A DNA stretch of 64,000 bases, taken from Thiemannella venezuelensis (GTDB lineage: Bacteria > Actinomycetota > Actinomycetes > Streptosporangiales > Streptosporangiaceae). A program made the position numbers and the translations under genes. Positions 41,430 to 50,667 of this stretch are shown here, piece after piece. Positions within the stretch are counted from its first letter, which is position 1. The number at the start of each line of letters is the position of its first letter. The notes beneath the pieces are model-generated. The model ran no database searches. It worked only from the letters and a program-made list of their open reading frames with translations, and was not told the DNA's origin. The stretch is from contig NZ_JACHJJ010000002.1 in NCBI RefSeq assembly GCF_014203605.1, positions 186,001 through 250,000 on the forward strand, in the 5' to 3' direction.

Positions 41430-43600
41430 GCGCCGCGGAGAAGGGCCGGAGCGACCGGACCGCCAAGCCGCCGCGGAGCGGCGCCGGCCGGACCGGAGCA
41501 GGACAGGGCAGACCGGGGCAGGGCAGACCGGGGCAGGGCAGGCCCGGACAGGGCGGATCCCGGCAGGGCGGGAACGAGCCGGCGGTCGCCGGCCCCGCGC
41601 GGGACGGGACCGCCCGGACGGTGCGGCTGGCGCTGGCCGTGGCCGCCGCCGCCGTCGCCGCCCTGGTGGCCGCGATGGTCGCGACCGGCGCCGCGAGCCC
41701 CCGGATCATCCCCGGCCTGTCCGACGAGGGCGCGCTCACCCGCTGGGGGCTGCCGCTGGCCAAGCTCACGATGGACGCGGCCGGCGTGCTCACCGTGGGC
41801 GCGCTGCTGGCCGCCGCGGTCTTCCTCCCCAGCGACAAGGGCCTGCTCGGCAAGGCCGCCCTGGCCTATGTCAGGGCCGCCTCCTGGCTCGCCCTCGTCT
41901 GGGCGGGCGCCGCGGTCGCCACGATGGTCTTCAGCCTGTCCGACGCGCTCGGCCTGCCCGTCGCCGACGTGCTCGGCGGAGACGAGCTCACCAGCTTCGC
42001 CGGCCAGGTCTCCCAGGGCATCGCGCTCACCCTGGTCGTGCTGTTCTCGCTGGCGCTCGCGCTGTTCGCCCGGGGGGCGATCACCGCGGGGGCGGCCGGC
42101 GGCCTGCTCGTGCTCGCCCTGGCGACCCTGCTCCCGCCCGCGCTGACCGGCCACTCGGCCTCCTCTCCCAACCACGACCTGGCCACCACCGGCGTCGCCG
42201 TGCACCTGGTGGTCCTCGCGCTCTGGGTGGGCGGGCTCGCCGTGCTCTGCGCCCACGCGCTGCGCGGGCAGGCGCAGCTGGAGGTCGCCGCCGCCCGGTT
42301 CTCCTCCATGGCGCTGTGGTGCTTCGTCGGCGTCGGCCTGTCCGGCCTGTTCAGCGTGGTGGCCCGGCTGACCTCGGCCGCCGAGCTGTTCACCTCCGCG
42401 TACGGCCTGCTGCTGCTGGCCAAGACCGCCGCGTTCGCGCTGCTCGGCGCGGCCGGCTGGTGGCACCGGAGGCGGACCCTGCCCGCGCTGGCCTCGGGCG
42501 GGAGCGGGGCGTTCGTGCGCTTCGCCTCCGGCGAGATCCTCATCATGTTCGCGGCCGTCGGGCTGGCCGTCGCGCTCTCCCGCACCGCACCGCCCCCCGC
42601 GGTCCTCCCGGTCGACCGGGCCTTCGAACTGCTCGGCTACTCCATGCCGCCGGAGATCTCCCTGGCCAACCTGGCCTCCCTGTGGTGGTTCGACCTGTTC
42701 TCCGGCACGCTGGTCGCCCTGCTCGCCGGTCTCTACCTCGCGGGCGTGCTCCGGCTCGCCAGGCGGGGCGACTCCTGGCCGTGGGGCCGTACGCTCGCGT
42801 GGTTCACCGGCGTGCTGATCCTGCTGGTCGCCACCCAGAGCGGTGTCGCCCGCTACGCCAAGGTGCTGTTCAGCGTGCACATGGCCGAGCACATGACGCT
42901 GTCCATGCTGGTCCCGATCTTCCTGGTGCTCGGCGCCCCCGTCACCCTGGCGCTGCGCGCGCTCCGGCCGGCCGCCCGCCGGGGGGACCGGGGCCCCCGC
43001 GAGTGGCTGACCGTGATCCTGCACAGCGGGTTCGTGCGCTTCGTCGGCCACCCGGCGATCGCCACCGCCGTCTTCGTCGTCTCCACCTACGCCCTCTACT
43101 TCACCCCGCTGTTCACCTCCGCGATGGAGGAGCACCTGGGCCACATCGCGATGACGGTGCACTTCCTGCTCAGCGGCTGCCTGTTCTTCTGGGTGATCAT
43201 CGGGGTGGATCCGGCGCCGCACCGGCTCCCGCACGTGGCACGGCTGATCCTGCTGTTCGTCACCATGCCCTTCCACGCGTTCTTCGGGATCGCGCTGATG
43301 AACATGGGCACCGTGCTCGCCGCCGACTGGTACGACCAGCTCGGCCGTACCTGGGGCGCCTCCTCCCTCGCCGACCAGCAGGACGGCGGGGCCATCGCCT
43401 GGGGCTTCGGGGAGATCCCGACGCTGATCGTGCTGATCGCGCTGGCCTTCCAGTGGTGGCGCGACGACGACCGCCGGGCCCGGCGCGCCGACCGCAGGGC
43501 CGACGCCGCCGCGGCGCGCACCGGCGGCAGCGGCGACGCCGAGCTCGACGCGTACAACGACTACCTCGCCAAGCTCGACAGGCGCGATCGCGGGGAGTAG
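41426..43600 (+). CDS. CopD-CtaG fusion membrane protein for copper handling
   Basis: 724 residues starting in an ATGA overlap with copC. A disordered N-terminus has GRPGQ repeats from a 15-bp DNA repeat (41507-41555). The CopD domain (about 65-390) includes LTGHSASSPNHDLATTGVAV and HLVVLALWVGGLAVL. The caa3_CtaG domain (about 400-690) includes LFSVHMAEHMTLSMLVPIFL, VGHPAIATAVFVVSTYALYF, EHLGHIAMTVHFLLSGCLFF and MPFHAFFGIALMNMGTVLAA, rich in likely copper-binding His/Met. Such fusions with CopC import copper and deliver it to cytochrome oxidase or other cuproenzymes. Confidence 0.93.
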   Translation: MSAAEKGRSDRTAKPPRSGAGRTGAGQGRPGQGRPGQGRPGQGGSRQGGNEPAVAGPARDGTARTVRLALAVAAAAVAALVAAMVATGAASPRIIPGLSDEGALTRWGLPLAKLTMDAAGVLTVGALLAAAVFLPSDKGLLGKAALAYVRAASWLALVWAGAAVATMVFSLSDALGLPVADVLGGDELTSFAGQVSQGIALTLVVLFSLALALFARGAITAGAAGGLLVLALATLLPPALTGHSASSPNHDLATTGVAVHLVVLALWVGGLAVLCAHALRGQAQLEVAAARFSSMALWCFVGVGLSGLFSVVARLTSAAELFTSAYGLLLLAKTAAFALLGAAGWWHRRRTLPALASGGSGAFVRFASGEILIMFAAVGLAVALSRTAPPPAVLPVDRAFELLGYSMPPEISLANLASLWWFDLFSGTLVALLAGLYLAGVLRLARRGDSWPWGRTLAWFTGVLILLVATQSGVARYAKVLFSVHMAEHMTLSMLVPIFLVLGAPVTLALRALRPAARRGDRGPREWLTVILHSGFVRFVGHPAIATAVFVVSTYALYFTPLFTSAMEEHLGHIAMTVHFLLSGCLFFWVIIGVDPAPHRLPHVARLILLFVTMPFHAFFGIALMNMGTVLAADWYDQLGRTWGASSLADQQDGGAIAWGFGEIPTLIVLIALAFQWWRDDDRRARRADRRADAAAARTGGSGDAELDAYNDYLAKLDRRDRGE

Positions 43601-43778
43601 CGCGACGGACACGGACCTCTATCCTTCGTGCGCCGCCCCGGCCGCCTGCCGGTAACCTTGCAGACAGGGGTTGGGGCATCGCCGCAGCGGGTGCAGTGCT
43701 GGACCTGTCACGCGCCACGCTCATCCATGTGCTCGGCCGGGGGGCCGGCCGCCACATGTGCACCAGGAAGGTTGAGGA

Positions 43779-44192
43779 GTGTCCGAAGAACTTCGCATGC
43801 GCGAGGGACGGAGCCTCGCGCAGGCTCTCGAGGAACACCTCGTCGACTGGTCGGAGCGCACCGGGATCGCGGTCGAGACCTGGGCGCTACCGACCCATGA
43901 CGCCCCTCCGCGGATCGCGCGGGCCGTCCTGGCCACACTGGGAGAGGCGCTGTCCAACGTGGAGCGGCACAGCGGGGCCGCCCTCGTCTCGGTCGCCGTC
44001 ACCCTCGGCCCCGGCGGCCTGCGCATGACGGTGAGCGACCACGGCGAGGGCTTCGACGGCCCGGCGACGGGCCGGGGCGTCACCGCCATGCGGGACCACC
44101 TGAGGGGGGTCGGCGGCACGCTCACCGTCAACGGGGTCCCGGGCGAGGGCACCACCGTGACCGCGGTGGTGCCCCGCCGCAGACGCGGTTAG
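43779..44192 (+). CDS. Orphan histidine-kinase-like ATPase domain protein
   Basis: 137 residues from GTG 43779; AGGAAGG lies 7 nt upstream. Only the HATPase_c part of a NarL-type kinase is present: N-box LATLGEALSNVERHSGAALV, G1 MTVSDHGEGFDGP, G2 GRGVTAMRDHLRGVGGTLTV. There is no HisKA/His phospho-acceptor domain, no TM helix and no neighbouring response regulator. Stand-alone proteins of this kind are common in actinomycetes and may act as regulatory ATPases. Confidence 0.87.
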   Translation: MSEELRMREGRSLAQALEEHLVDWSERTGIAVETWALPTHDAPPRIARAVLATLGEALSNVERHSGAALVSVAVTLGPGGLRMTVSDHGEGFDGPATGRGVTAMRDHLRGVGGTLTVNGVPGEGTTVTAVVPRRRRG

Positions 44193-44211
44193 CCGTCCCC
44201 GGGCCGGGGGA

Positions 44212-44229
44212 GGCCCCTGATCCGGGGCC
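44212..44229. terminator. Hairpin between convergent HATPase and map genes
   Basis: GGCCCC (44212-44217) pairs with GGGGCC (44224-44229) over a 6-nt loop, 20 bp past the HATPase stop. Modest stem, no T-tract. Confidence 0.45.
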
Positions 44230-44235
44230 GGAGGC

Positions 44236-45084
44236 TCAGGGGAGGGTCAGGATCTCGTGACCGGTGTCGGTGACGAGGACGGTGTGCTCGAACTGGGCGG
44301 TCCGCTTGCGGTCCCTGGTCACCGCGGTCCAGCCGTCGGGCCAGATGTCGTAGTCGATGGTGCCGAGCGTCAGCATGGGTTCGATGGTGAACGTCATGCC
44401 GGGCTCCAGGGTGACCGACAGCGACGGGTCGTCGTAGTGCGGGACGATCAGGCCGGAGTGGAAGGTCGTGCCGATGCCGTGGCCGGTGAAGTCGCGCACG
44501 ACGCCGTAGCCGAACCGCTTGGCGTAGGCCTCGATGATCCGGCCGACCACGTTGAGCTGGCGGCCGGGGGCGACGGCCCTGATGGCCCGGTCGGTGGCCT
44601 CGCGGGTGCGCTCGACCAGCAGGCGGGACTCCTCGTCCACCTCGCCCACCAGGAAGGTGGCGTCGGTGTCGCCGTGCACGCCGCCGATGAAGGCGGTGAT
44701 GTCGACGTTGACGATGTCGCCGTCGCGCAGCACGGTGTCGTCCGGGATGCCGTGGCAGATCACCTCGTTGATGGAGGTGCACAGGGACTTGGGGTAGCCG
44801 CGGTAGCCGAGGGTGCTGGGGTAGGCGCCGTGGTCGAGGAGGAACTCGTGGCCGATCCGGTCGAGCTCGTCGGTGGTGACGCCCGGCGCGACGTGCCTGC
44901 CGACCTCCTGCAGCGCCTGCCCGGCGAGCCTGCCCGCGATCCGCATCCGCTCGATGATCTCGGGGGTCTTGACGTCGGGCTCACCGGTCTTCGGGGTTTT
45001 CTTCCCGACGTACTCCGGCCGCTGGATGTGGGCGGGGACCTTGCGCATGGGCGAGACCCGCCCGGGCTGGAGCACTGTCGTCAT
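44236..45084 (-). CDS. map: Type I methionine aminopeptidase (EC 3.4.11.18)
   Basis: 282 residues from the ATG at 45084; a -10-like TAGACT lies 8 nt upstream, so the transcript may be leaderless. It removes the initiator Met in the cytosol. Metal ligands are all visible: [20 protein letters not shown] (two Asp), [12 protein letters not shown] (His), [12 protein letters not shown] (Glu), [12 protein letters not shown] (Glu). An N-terminal extension of about 40 residues ([15 protein letters not shown]) is typical of the actinobacterial longer form. Divergent from a small conserved gene. Confidence 0.97.
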   Translation of the reverse strand: MTTVLQPGRVSPMRKVPAHIQRPEYVGKKTPKTGEPDVKTPEIIERMRIAGRLAGQALQEVGRHVAPGVTTDELDRIGHEFLLDHGAYPSTLGYRGYPKSLCTSINEVICHGIPDDTVLRDGDIVNVDITAFIGGVHGDTDATFLVGEVDEESRLLVERTREATDRAIRAVAPGRQLNVVGRIIEAYAKRFGYGVVRDFTGHGIGTTFHSGLIVPHYDDPSLSVTLEPGMTFTIEPMLTLGTIDYDIWPDGWTAVTRDRKRTAQFEHTVLVTDTGHEILTLP

Positions 45085-45129
45085 GGTTGCAAAGTCTAGT
45101 TGCGGTTTCCACCGGGCAGGATTGTCCAC

Positions 45130-45309
45130 ATGGGTGATCAGTGGTGGTTCTGCCTGAAGCACATGGCGGTCGAGCCGGAGAAGGGCTGCCCGAACAAGGA
45201 CAGGATGGGTCCCTACGAGACCAGTGAGGCCGCGGCCGACGCGCTGAGGACCGCGGCCGACCGCAACAAGCGGTGGAAGGAAGGCGACCGGGACTGGGAC
45301 GGAGACTGA
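45130..45309 (+). CDS. Small conserved actinomycete protein with Cys pair
   Basis: 59 residues from the ATG at 45130: [20 protein letters not shown], then [20 protein letters not shown]. The C-x2-H...C pattern could bind a metal. Small proteins with this start (W-W-x-C-x3-H and G-C-x-N-K-x-R-x-GPY) are found beside map in many actinomycetes as I recall; function unknown. It is divergent from map with a 45-bp gap. Confidence 0.8.
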   Translation: MGDQWWFCLKHMAVEPEKGCPNKDRMGPYETSEAAADALRTAADRNKRWKEGDRDWDGD

Positions 45310-45402
45310 CGTCCGCAGGAGCGTCGCCGTCCCGGCGGCGCCCCGGGGCGGAGGGCCCCGCGGTTCCCCGAGAACCCCCGGGGCCCCCGGCCAGGGCGAG
45401 GG

Positions 45403-45464
45403 CTCCCGGGTTCCCCGCCCGGCGGGGACGGGTCCGGGGGCCGTCTCCCGGGTTCCCCGCCCGG
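45403..45464. repeat. Two direct copies of a 20-bp GC-rich sequence
   Basis: CTCCCGGGTTCCCCGCCCGG occurs at 45403-45422 and again at 45445-45464, in the spacer between two convergent genes. Each copy contains the short palindrome CCCGGG. No function seen. Confidence 0.75.
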
Positions 45465-45477
45465 AGGCGGACGGTCC

Positions 45478-46137
45478 CTAGCCGCCGACGACCGCGTAGG
45501 CGCGCACCGGGAAGGTGCCCAGTCCCGCCAGCAGCGGCGGGGCGGCGTGGAAGCGGAAGCCGGTGTCGGGGAGCGCGGCCAGGCCGGTCAGGTGCTCCAC
45601 GATCGGGATGCCCGCCCCGAGCAGCAGCGTGTGTGCGGGGCGGGGCCCGCGCGGCGGGGTGTCGTCGATGTTCAGGCTGTCGATCCCGACCAGCGCCGGT
45701 CCCCGGTCCGCGAGCCACTGCGCCGCCTCGGGTTCGAGGTAGGGGTGGTCGCGGAAGTACGCCTCGGTGCCGAAGTGCCGGTCCCAGCCGGTCTGCACGA
45801 GCACGGCCCTGCCCCGCACGTCCAGGCCGTCCAGCAGGCCGGTGCCGACCGAGCGCAGGCCCTCGGCCCGCACCACCAGGCCGGGCAGGTCGGCGATCGC
45901 CTCCAGCGGCACCCCGGACAGGTCGGGGCCGTCGGGATAGCGGTGGTACGGCGTGTCGAGGTAGGTGCCGGTGTTGGCGACCAGCTCGACGCTGCCGATG
46001 TGGAACTCGGTGCCCGGCGCGTAGACCTCGCGCGAGCCCTCCCGGCTCAGGTGCACGCCGAGCCGGGGCCCGGGGATCCCCGGATAGGTGACCATGCCCT
46101 CGGTGATCGGGTGGCTCAGCTCGACCAGTCGCCTCAC
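45478..46137 (-). CDS. Cyclase/kynurenine formamidase-like family protein
   Basis: 219 residues with GTG start. Family motifs: LVELSHPITEGMVTYPGIPG at the start, metal-binding region VELVANTGTYLDTPYHRYPD (Asp and His; the first His of the usual HTGTHxD motif is Asn) and VGIDSLNIDDTPPRGPRPAH, then LLLGAGIPIVEHLTGLAAL. Members hydrolyse N-formylkynurenine, isatin or other cyclic amides using a divalent metal; the exact substrate is open. The start overlaps the stop of the upstream CBU_0592 gene. Confidence 0.87.
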   Translation of the reverse strand: MRRLVELSHPITEGMVTYPGIPGPRLGVHLSREGSREVYAPGTEFHIGSVELVANTGTYLDTPYHRYPDGPDLSGVPLEAIADLPGLVVRAEGLRSVGTGLLDGLDVRGRAVLVQTGWDRHFGTEAYFRDHPYLEPEAAQWLADRGPALVGIDSLNIDDTPPRGPRPAHTLLLGAGIPIVEHLTGLAALPDTGFRFHAAPPLLAGLGTFPVRAYAVVGG

Positions 46138-46403
46138 GGGGCGCTCACCGCCTTCTTCTTCGACCGGGCCGTGAGCATCCTGGCGACGGCGGCCACGCCG
46201 ATCGCGGCCCAGACGACGTTGAGGATGGCCGAGGGCCAGGCCGCGTGGTAGGCCGTGTTGACCAGCAGGGCGATCGAGCCGAAGAGGTTGATCGCCTGGT
46301 ACGGCATGCCGTCCCCGGCCATCCGGGAGGCCGAGACCATGGCGTAGCCGTACAGCATGGCCGCGGCTCCGGCCCAGCCGATCAGGTTGACGAGAAGGGG
46401 CAC
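46134..46403 (-). CDS. CBU_0592-family small membrane protein
   Basis: 89 residues, three TM helices: LLVNLIGWAGAAAMLYGYAM, the middle NLFGSIALLVNTAYHAAWPS and ILNVVWAAIGVAAVARM. The pattern (PYQAINLFGS, N-x-x-W-x-x-I-G) fits the CBU_0592 family of unknown function. GTG start at 46403. Couples to the cyclase gene by a 4-bp overlap; divergent from a LysR regulator likely to control both. Confidence 0.88.
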   Translation of the reverse strand: MPLLVNLIGWAGAAAMLYGYAMVSASRMAGDGMPYQAINLFGSIALLVNTAYHAAWPSAILNVVWAAIGVAAVARMLTARSKKKAVSAP

Positions 46404-46481
46404 GGGGTCACGCCCCGAGGGAAGAGGTGCTCATGCGTCCCATGATTCCCAGGGGGTTATCTGAAGGGCAAGTTAAGGTTT

Positions 46482-46498
46482 CTTACCTGCCGCGTAAG
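46482..46498. promoter_or_regulatory. LysR-type box CTTAC-7-GTAAG
   Basis: An inverted repeat that contains a T-N11-A core, the usual LysR target, 9 bp before the LysR start and in the gap to the divergent membrane protein/cyclase operon. Confidence 0.5.
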
Positions 46499-46507
46499 CT
46501 GAGCTGC

Positions 46508-47548
46508 ATGGAGATCGACCCCCGCCGCCTGCGGGTGCTGCACGAGGTCGCCCGCCGCGGCGGCGTCGTGCGCGCCGCGGAGGCCATGCACCTGACCGCC
46601 TCCGCGGTCTCCCAGCAGCTCGCCCTGCTGGAGAGGGAGGTCGGGCTGGCGCTCATCGACCGCTCGCAGCGCAAGGCCTCCCTCACCCCGGCCGGGCAGG
46701 TGCTCGCCGGGTACGCGGAGCGGATCGAGGAGGAACTCGCCGAGGCCCGGCGGGAGCTGACCCGCTTCACCGGGCGCCTGTCCGGGCCGGTGTCCGTGGC
46801 GGCCTTCCCGACCGTCATCCGCCATCTGCTGGTGCCCGCCCTGGACATCCTGGCCGAGCGGCATCCGCGGATCGCCCCCCGCATCGTCGAGCTGTACGGC
46901 CCGCCCGCGCTGCGGGAACTCCGGCTCGGCGGGGTGGACCTGGTCGTCACCGAGCACGACGCGGACGATCCGGGCCCCGCTCAGCCGTCCCTGCACTCCC
47001 ACCGGGTCTACGTGGACGAGTACCGGATCGTGGCCCCGCCGGGCTGGGCCGAGGTCCCGGACGACGTGGCGGAGCTGGGCGGCGTCCCCTGGGTGGCCGG
47101 CCACCCCGACCAGGCCTGCGGCCGCGCACTGGAGCGGCTGGCGGCGCTGCACGGCTTCACCCCGCGGCGGGTCCACGTGATCGAGGAGTTCCCGCCCACC
47201 CTGGCGCTGGTCGCCGCGGGCCACGGCGTGGCGATCGTGCCCTCCCTGGCGCTGCTGGAGGTCCCGGCGGGGGAGGCGGTGGTCACCGGCATCCCCGGGG
47301 TCGGCGCGCGCAGGATCGACGCGGTGACCCGCGTCAGCCGTACCCGCTCGGGGGAGCCCGACCCGGTGCAGGCCGTGGTCATCGCGGCCCTGCGCGAGGC
47401 CGCCGACGGCCTCGCCGCCCGGCTCGGGGAGCACTGGACGCCGCGGTGGCGCGCCTCTCCCGCGCCCGGACCGGAGCCGGACGGCACGCGGGCGGAGCCG
47501 GTGCCCGGGCGCGGGACCGGTGACCCCGGGCAGGGCCGGCCGCAGTAG
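46508..47548 (+). CDS. LysR-family transcriptional regulator
   Basis: 346 residues from the ATG at 46508. Winged HTH at residues 1-60 (RLRVLHEVARRGGVVRAAEA, LTASAVSQQLALLEREVG), then a periplasmic-binding-protein-like effector domain (about 88-300: GPVSVAAFPTVIRHLLVPAL, GVDLVVTEHDADDPG, LVAAGHGVAIVPSLALLEVP). The last 40 residues are low-complexity Pro/Gly. Divergent from the CBU_0592/cyclase operon with a LysR box between them, so that operon is the likely target. Confidence 0.92.
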   Translation: MEIDPRRLRVLHEVARRGGVVRAAEAMHLTASAVSQQLALLEREVGLALIDRSQRKASLTPAGQVLAGYAERIEEELAEARRELTRFTGRLSGPVSVAAFPTVIRHLLVPALDILAERHPRIAPRIVELYGPPALRELRLGGVDLVVTEHDADDPGPAQPSLHSHRVYVDEYRIVAPPGWAEVPDDVAELGGVPWVAGHPDQACGRALERLAALHGFTPRRVHVIEEFPPTLALVAAGHGVAIVPSLALLEVPAGEAVVTGIPGVGARRIDAVTRVSRTRSGEPDPVQAVVIAALREAADGLAARLGEHWTPRWRASPAPGPEPDGTRAEPVPGRGTGDPGQGRPQ

Positions 47549-47619
47549 GGCCGGTCGGGACAGGGAAGGGCGGGCGGGGCCGGTCGGGGCAAGGCAGGGA
47601 CGGGTGGTCCCGGGCGGCG

Positions 47620-48198
47620 TCAGTCGGGGAGGCGGGGACCGCTGAGGCGCTCCAGCAGGCGGGCGAGGCGGTCGCGCAGGCCGGGGCGGCGGGAGGGCTC
47701 GCCCGCGGCCATGCTCACCAGGTGCTGGGCGCCGTCGAAGGAGAGCGGGGCCCGGGCCGGGACCGCCAGGGCGTCGTGGGCCAGGTCCTCCAGCTCGGGG
47801 TCGCCGCCGTCCAGGGCGAGGATCGTCGCCCCGGTGCGGCGGGCGTCGCTCACCCGCTCCAGCAGGGTCTCCGGCGCCCGCTCCTCCGCCACCACGAACA
47901 GCGTCTCGCCCCGCTGCGCCCGTTCGATCCGCTCCAGCCCCACCCGCAGGTGGGCGGGGGCGTCCGCGGCCGGGGCCCAGCGGACCAGCGTGGGGGCGAG
48001 CTGCGGCAGGCCGGACAGCCGGGCCTCGTCGCCCAGGTGCGCGGCCAGGTGCCAGGGCTCCTCCGCGGGGGTGCCGACCACCAGCAGCCCGCCCGGGGAG
48101 CGGGTCGCGCGCAGCGCGAGGCCCAGCTCGCGGGTGCGCTCGACCCAGGAGGTCGATCCCAGGACCTCGCGCAGAAATGCCACCGACCCAGCGTCCAT
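47620..48198 (-). CDS. Conserved actinomycete hypothetical protein
   Basis: 192 residues, soluble, no TM or signal. Segments such as SVAFLREVLGSTSWVERTRE, GGLLVVGTPAEEPWHLAAHL and TGATILALDGGDPELEDLAH resemble a Rossmann-like fold; the VVAEERAPETLLERVSDARR part may be a helix linker. I recall similar unnamed proteins in Streptosporangiales and streptomycetes but no function. Convergent with LysR, divergent from npdG. Confidence 0.72.
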   Translation of the reverse strand: MDAGSVAFLREVLGSTSWVERTRELGLALRATRSPGGLLVVGTPAEEPWHLAAHLGDEARLSGLPQLAPTLVRWAPAADAPAHLRVGLERIERAQRGETLFVVAEERAPETLLERVSDARRTGATILALDGGDPELEDLAHDALAVPARAPLSFDGAQHLVSMAAGEPSRRPGLRDRLARLLERLSGPRLPD

Positions 48199-48361
48199 GG
48201 GTGCAATCGTGCCTCAGGGACCCTGGGACTGTCTGCGGAACCCAGCTCTGGCATGATCTGGGCTGGAGCGTGCGGGCGGCGGGCCCGGGGAGAGCCCCGG
48301 GAGGGCGCGACCGCGCGAGCGGCCCGGCACACAGCGGGGCGAGAGCGATGAGGAGCGATGA

Positions 48362-49036
48362 GTGAGCACTGACCTTCCGGACGTGAGCGGGATCTCCGTC
48401 GGCATCCTGGGCGGCACCGGCGACCAGGGCAAGGGGCTGGCCAGGCGGTTCGCCATCGCGGGGCACACCGTGCTGATCGGGTCGCGCAACGAGGAGCGGG
48501 CCCGGGAGGCGGCCGGGAGCCTGTCCGGGCTGGCCGGGCCGGTGCGGGGCGCCGGCAACGCGGCCGTGGCCGCCGAGGCCGACGTGGTGGTCGTGGCGGT
48601 GCCGTGGGACGGCCACAGGGCCACCCTGGAGTCCCTCCGCGCCGAGCTCGACGGGAAGATCGTCGTCGACTGCGTCAACCCGCTCGGCTTCGACAAGCAG
48701 GGCGCCTACGCGCTGCCCGTCGAGGAGGGCAGCGCGGCCCAGCAGGCCGCCGCCGTCCTGACCGGCAGCCGCGTGGTCGGCGCCTTCCACCACGTCTCGG
48801 CCGTGCTGCTGCTGGACCCCGAGGTCGACGAGGTCGACCTGGACGTGCTCGTGCTGGGCGACGACCGCGAGGCCACCGACACCGTCCAGGCGCTGGCGAA
48901 CCGGATCGCCGGAGTCCGCGGCGTGTACGGCGGCCGCCTGCGCAACGCCCACCAGGTCGAGGCCCTCACCGCCAACCTGATCTCCATCAACCGCCGCTAC
49001 AAGGCGCACGCCGGCTTCCGCGTCACCGACGTCTGA
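48362..49036 (+). CDS. npdG: NADPH-dependent F420 reductase
   Basis: 224 residues with GTG start. The NADP-binding motif SVGILGGTGDQGKGLARRFA and IGSRNEERAREAAGSLS (basic residues for the NADP phosphate) are characteristic of F420:NADP oxidoreductase, as are DCVNPLGFDKQGAYALPVEE and GAFHHVSAVLLLDPEVDEVD. It transfers hydride between NADPH and cofactor F420 in the cytosol. Its presence shows the organism uses F420, as mycobacteria and many actinomycetes do. Confidence 0.95.
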   Translation: MSTDLPDVSGISVGILGGTGDQGKGLARRFAIAGHTVLIGSRNEERAREAAGSLSGLAGPVRGAGNAAVAAEADVVVVAVPWDGHRATLESLRAELDGKIVVDCVNPLGFDKQGAYALPVEEGSAAQQAAAVLTGSRVVGAFHHVSAVLLLDPEVDEVDLDVLVLGDDREATDTVQALANRIAGVRGVYGGRLRNAHQVEALTANLISINRRYKAHAGFRVTDV

Positions 49037-49140
49037 CCGCGCCGCCCGCGACGGGAGGGCGCCCCGTCCCGGCGGACGGGCGCAGCCGGGCCGTGATCCG
49101 TGGAGATGCCTTCCGGATCACGATGAGCCCTGCCGGGACG

Positions 49141-50664
49141 CTAGAGGATCAGGGCCGGCAGGGGGCGGGCGGAGCCGCTGCCGTCGTAGTCGTGCCAGGC
49201 GGCGGCGAGCCGGTTCACGGCGTCGGTCAGCTCCTCCTCGGGGAACAGGAACGGCAGCCGGACGAAGTCCCCGTGCCCGCCGAGCGGGTCGAACGCCCGC
49301 CCCGGCGGGATCGCGACCCGGTGGCGGAGGGCCACCTGGGCGAAGGCGTCGGCGTCGCCGTGCGGGAGCCGTACCCAGACGGTCTGGCCGCCCAGCGCGG
49401 GCTCCACGCTCCAGGAGGGCAGCGCGCGGGCCAGCTCGGCCAGGAGGTGGTCGTGGCGGCGGCGCAGCACCGCGGCGCGCTCGCGGCGCAGCTCGCCGGA
49501 ACGGGCCAGCAGGCGGGCGGCGGCGAACTGGGAGAGCACGTCGCCGCCGAGGTCGTGCACGGCCCGGAGCCGCGCGAGCCGGGAGACCACCGGTTCGGCG
49601 GCGCGGACCCAGCCGACCCGCAGGCCGCCCCAGACGATCTTGCTGAGCGAGCCGATCGTGATGATCTGCTCGCCCGGGTGGAAGGAGCAGAGCGGGGGCG
49701 GCGGCTCGCCGGAGAAGCAGAGCTCGGCCGGGACCTCGTCGTCGATGAGCGGCACGTCGTACTCGGCGGCGAGCCCGGCCAGGCGGCGCCGGACCAGGGA
49801 GGGCATGACCGAGCCCGTCGGGTTCTGCCCGGTCGGGACCAGGTAGGCGAGGGCGGGCCGGGCGGCCAGCGCCGCGCCGAACCCGGCCGGACCGGGCCCC
49901 GCCGCGCCGGCTTCTCCGGGGCGGGCTTCTTGAGGGCCGTGTTCCGCGGTGCCGCGTTCCTGAGGGCCGGACTCCGGCATGACGGCGGCCGTGCGGAACC
50001 GGGCGGCCGCCTCCCGGAAGGTCTCCAGAGCGCCGGGATAGGTGACGGGCTCGGTCAGCACGGTGTCGCCGGGGGAGAGGAACACCGCGGCCAGCAGCGT
50101 CAGCGCCTGCTGCGCGCCGTTGGTGACGAGGATCTCCCCGGGGGAGGTGGGGACGCCGCGCGCCCGGTAGTAGGCGGCGAGCGCCTCGCGCAGCGCCGGG
50201 TGCCCGGCCGGGTGGTAGCCGATGTCGTGGCGGACGGCCGCCAGCTCCGCCGCGGCCTGCGCGTAGGCCTCGATCAGGGCGGGCGGCGGCTCGTCCGGGG
50301 CGACGCAGGACAGCAGGGCGACGCCGTCCGGCAGGCCCAGCAGATGCTGGTGCAGGGGGTTGACCGCCATGCCCGCGGACGCCCGGGTGGCGGGCACGGC
50401 GGCCGGTGAGACCCGGGTGCCGCTGCCCTGCCTGCGGGTCACCTTGCCCTCCTGCTGGAGCTGGTCGTAGGCCGCGACCACGGTGCCCCGGCCGACCGCG
50501 AGCCTGCGGGCCAGGGTGCGCTCGGGCGGGAGCGGGCTACCGGGTGGCAGCTCGCCGTCGTCGATCAGCGCGCGGAGCCGTACGGCCAGCAGCAGGTAGA
50601 GCGGGCCCCTGCCGGAGGACCACCTGCCGAGCCGCGCGGTGAGCTCGTCTAAATTGGATCGCAT
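49141..50664 (-). CDS. MocR/PdxR-type regulator (GntR HTH plus aminotransferase-like domain)
   Basis: 507 residues from the ATG at 50664, preferred because the longer start at 50706 would run through the operator. GntR winged helix at about 12-80 (LYLLLAVRLRALIDDGELPP, LARRLAVGRGTVVAAYDQLQ). The class I aminotransferase-like domain includes ILVTNGAQQALTLLAAVFLS, LAYLVPTGQNPTGSVMPS, IDDEVPAELCFSG and PLP-lysine region IITIGSLSKIVWGGLRVGWV. A variable Gly/Ala-rich insert lies at about 245-275. MocR proteins sense PLP or its adducts. The divergent trans-sulfuration gene is the likely target. Confidence 0.93.
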   Translation of the reverse strand: MRSNLDELTARLGRWSSGRGPLYLLLAVRLRALIDDGELPPGSPLPPERTLARRLAVGRGTVVAAYDQLQQEGKVTRRQGSGTRVSPAAVPATRASAGMAVNPLHQHLLGLPDGVALLSCVAPDEPPPALIEAYAQAAAELAAVRHDIGYHPAGHPALREALAAYYRARGVPTSPGEILVTNGAQQALTLLAAVFLSPGDTVLTEPVTYPGALETFREAAARFRTAAVMPESGPQERGTAEHGPQEARPGEAGAAGPGPAGFGAALAARPALAYLVPTGQNPTGSVMPSLVRRRLAGLAAEYDVPLIDDEVPAELCFSGEPPPPLCSFHPGEQIITIGSLSKIVWGGLRVGWVRAAEPVVSRLARLRAVHDLGGDVLSQFAAARLLARSGELRRERAAVLRRRHDHLLAELARALPSWSVEPALGGQTVWVRLPHGDADAFAQVALRHRVAIPPGRAFDPLGGHGDFVRLPFLFPEEELTDAVNRLAAAWHDYDGSGSARPLPALIL

Positions 50665-50667
50665 GAT

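Noticed and set aside
41099-43612. 837-codon minus-strand frame
   Set aside because: Shadow of the copD-ctaG fusion; low-complexity R/G/Q/H-rich translation with no domain, no ribosome site and no independent promoter.
43779-44192. Complete histidine kinase missing only its start
   Set aside because: A well-placed ribosome site precedes GTG 43779, and the 178 bp upstream contain no HisKA-like frame.
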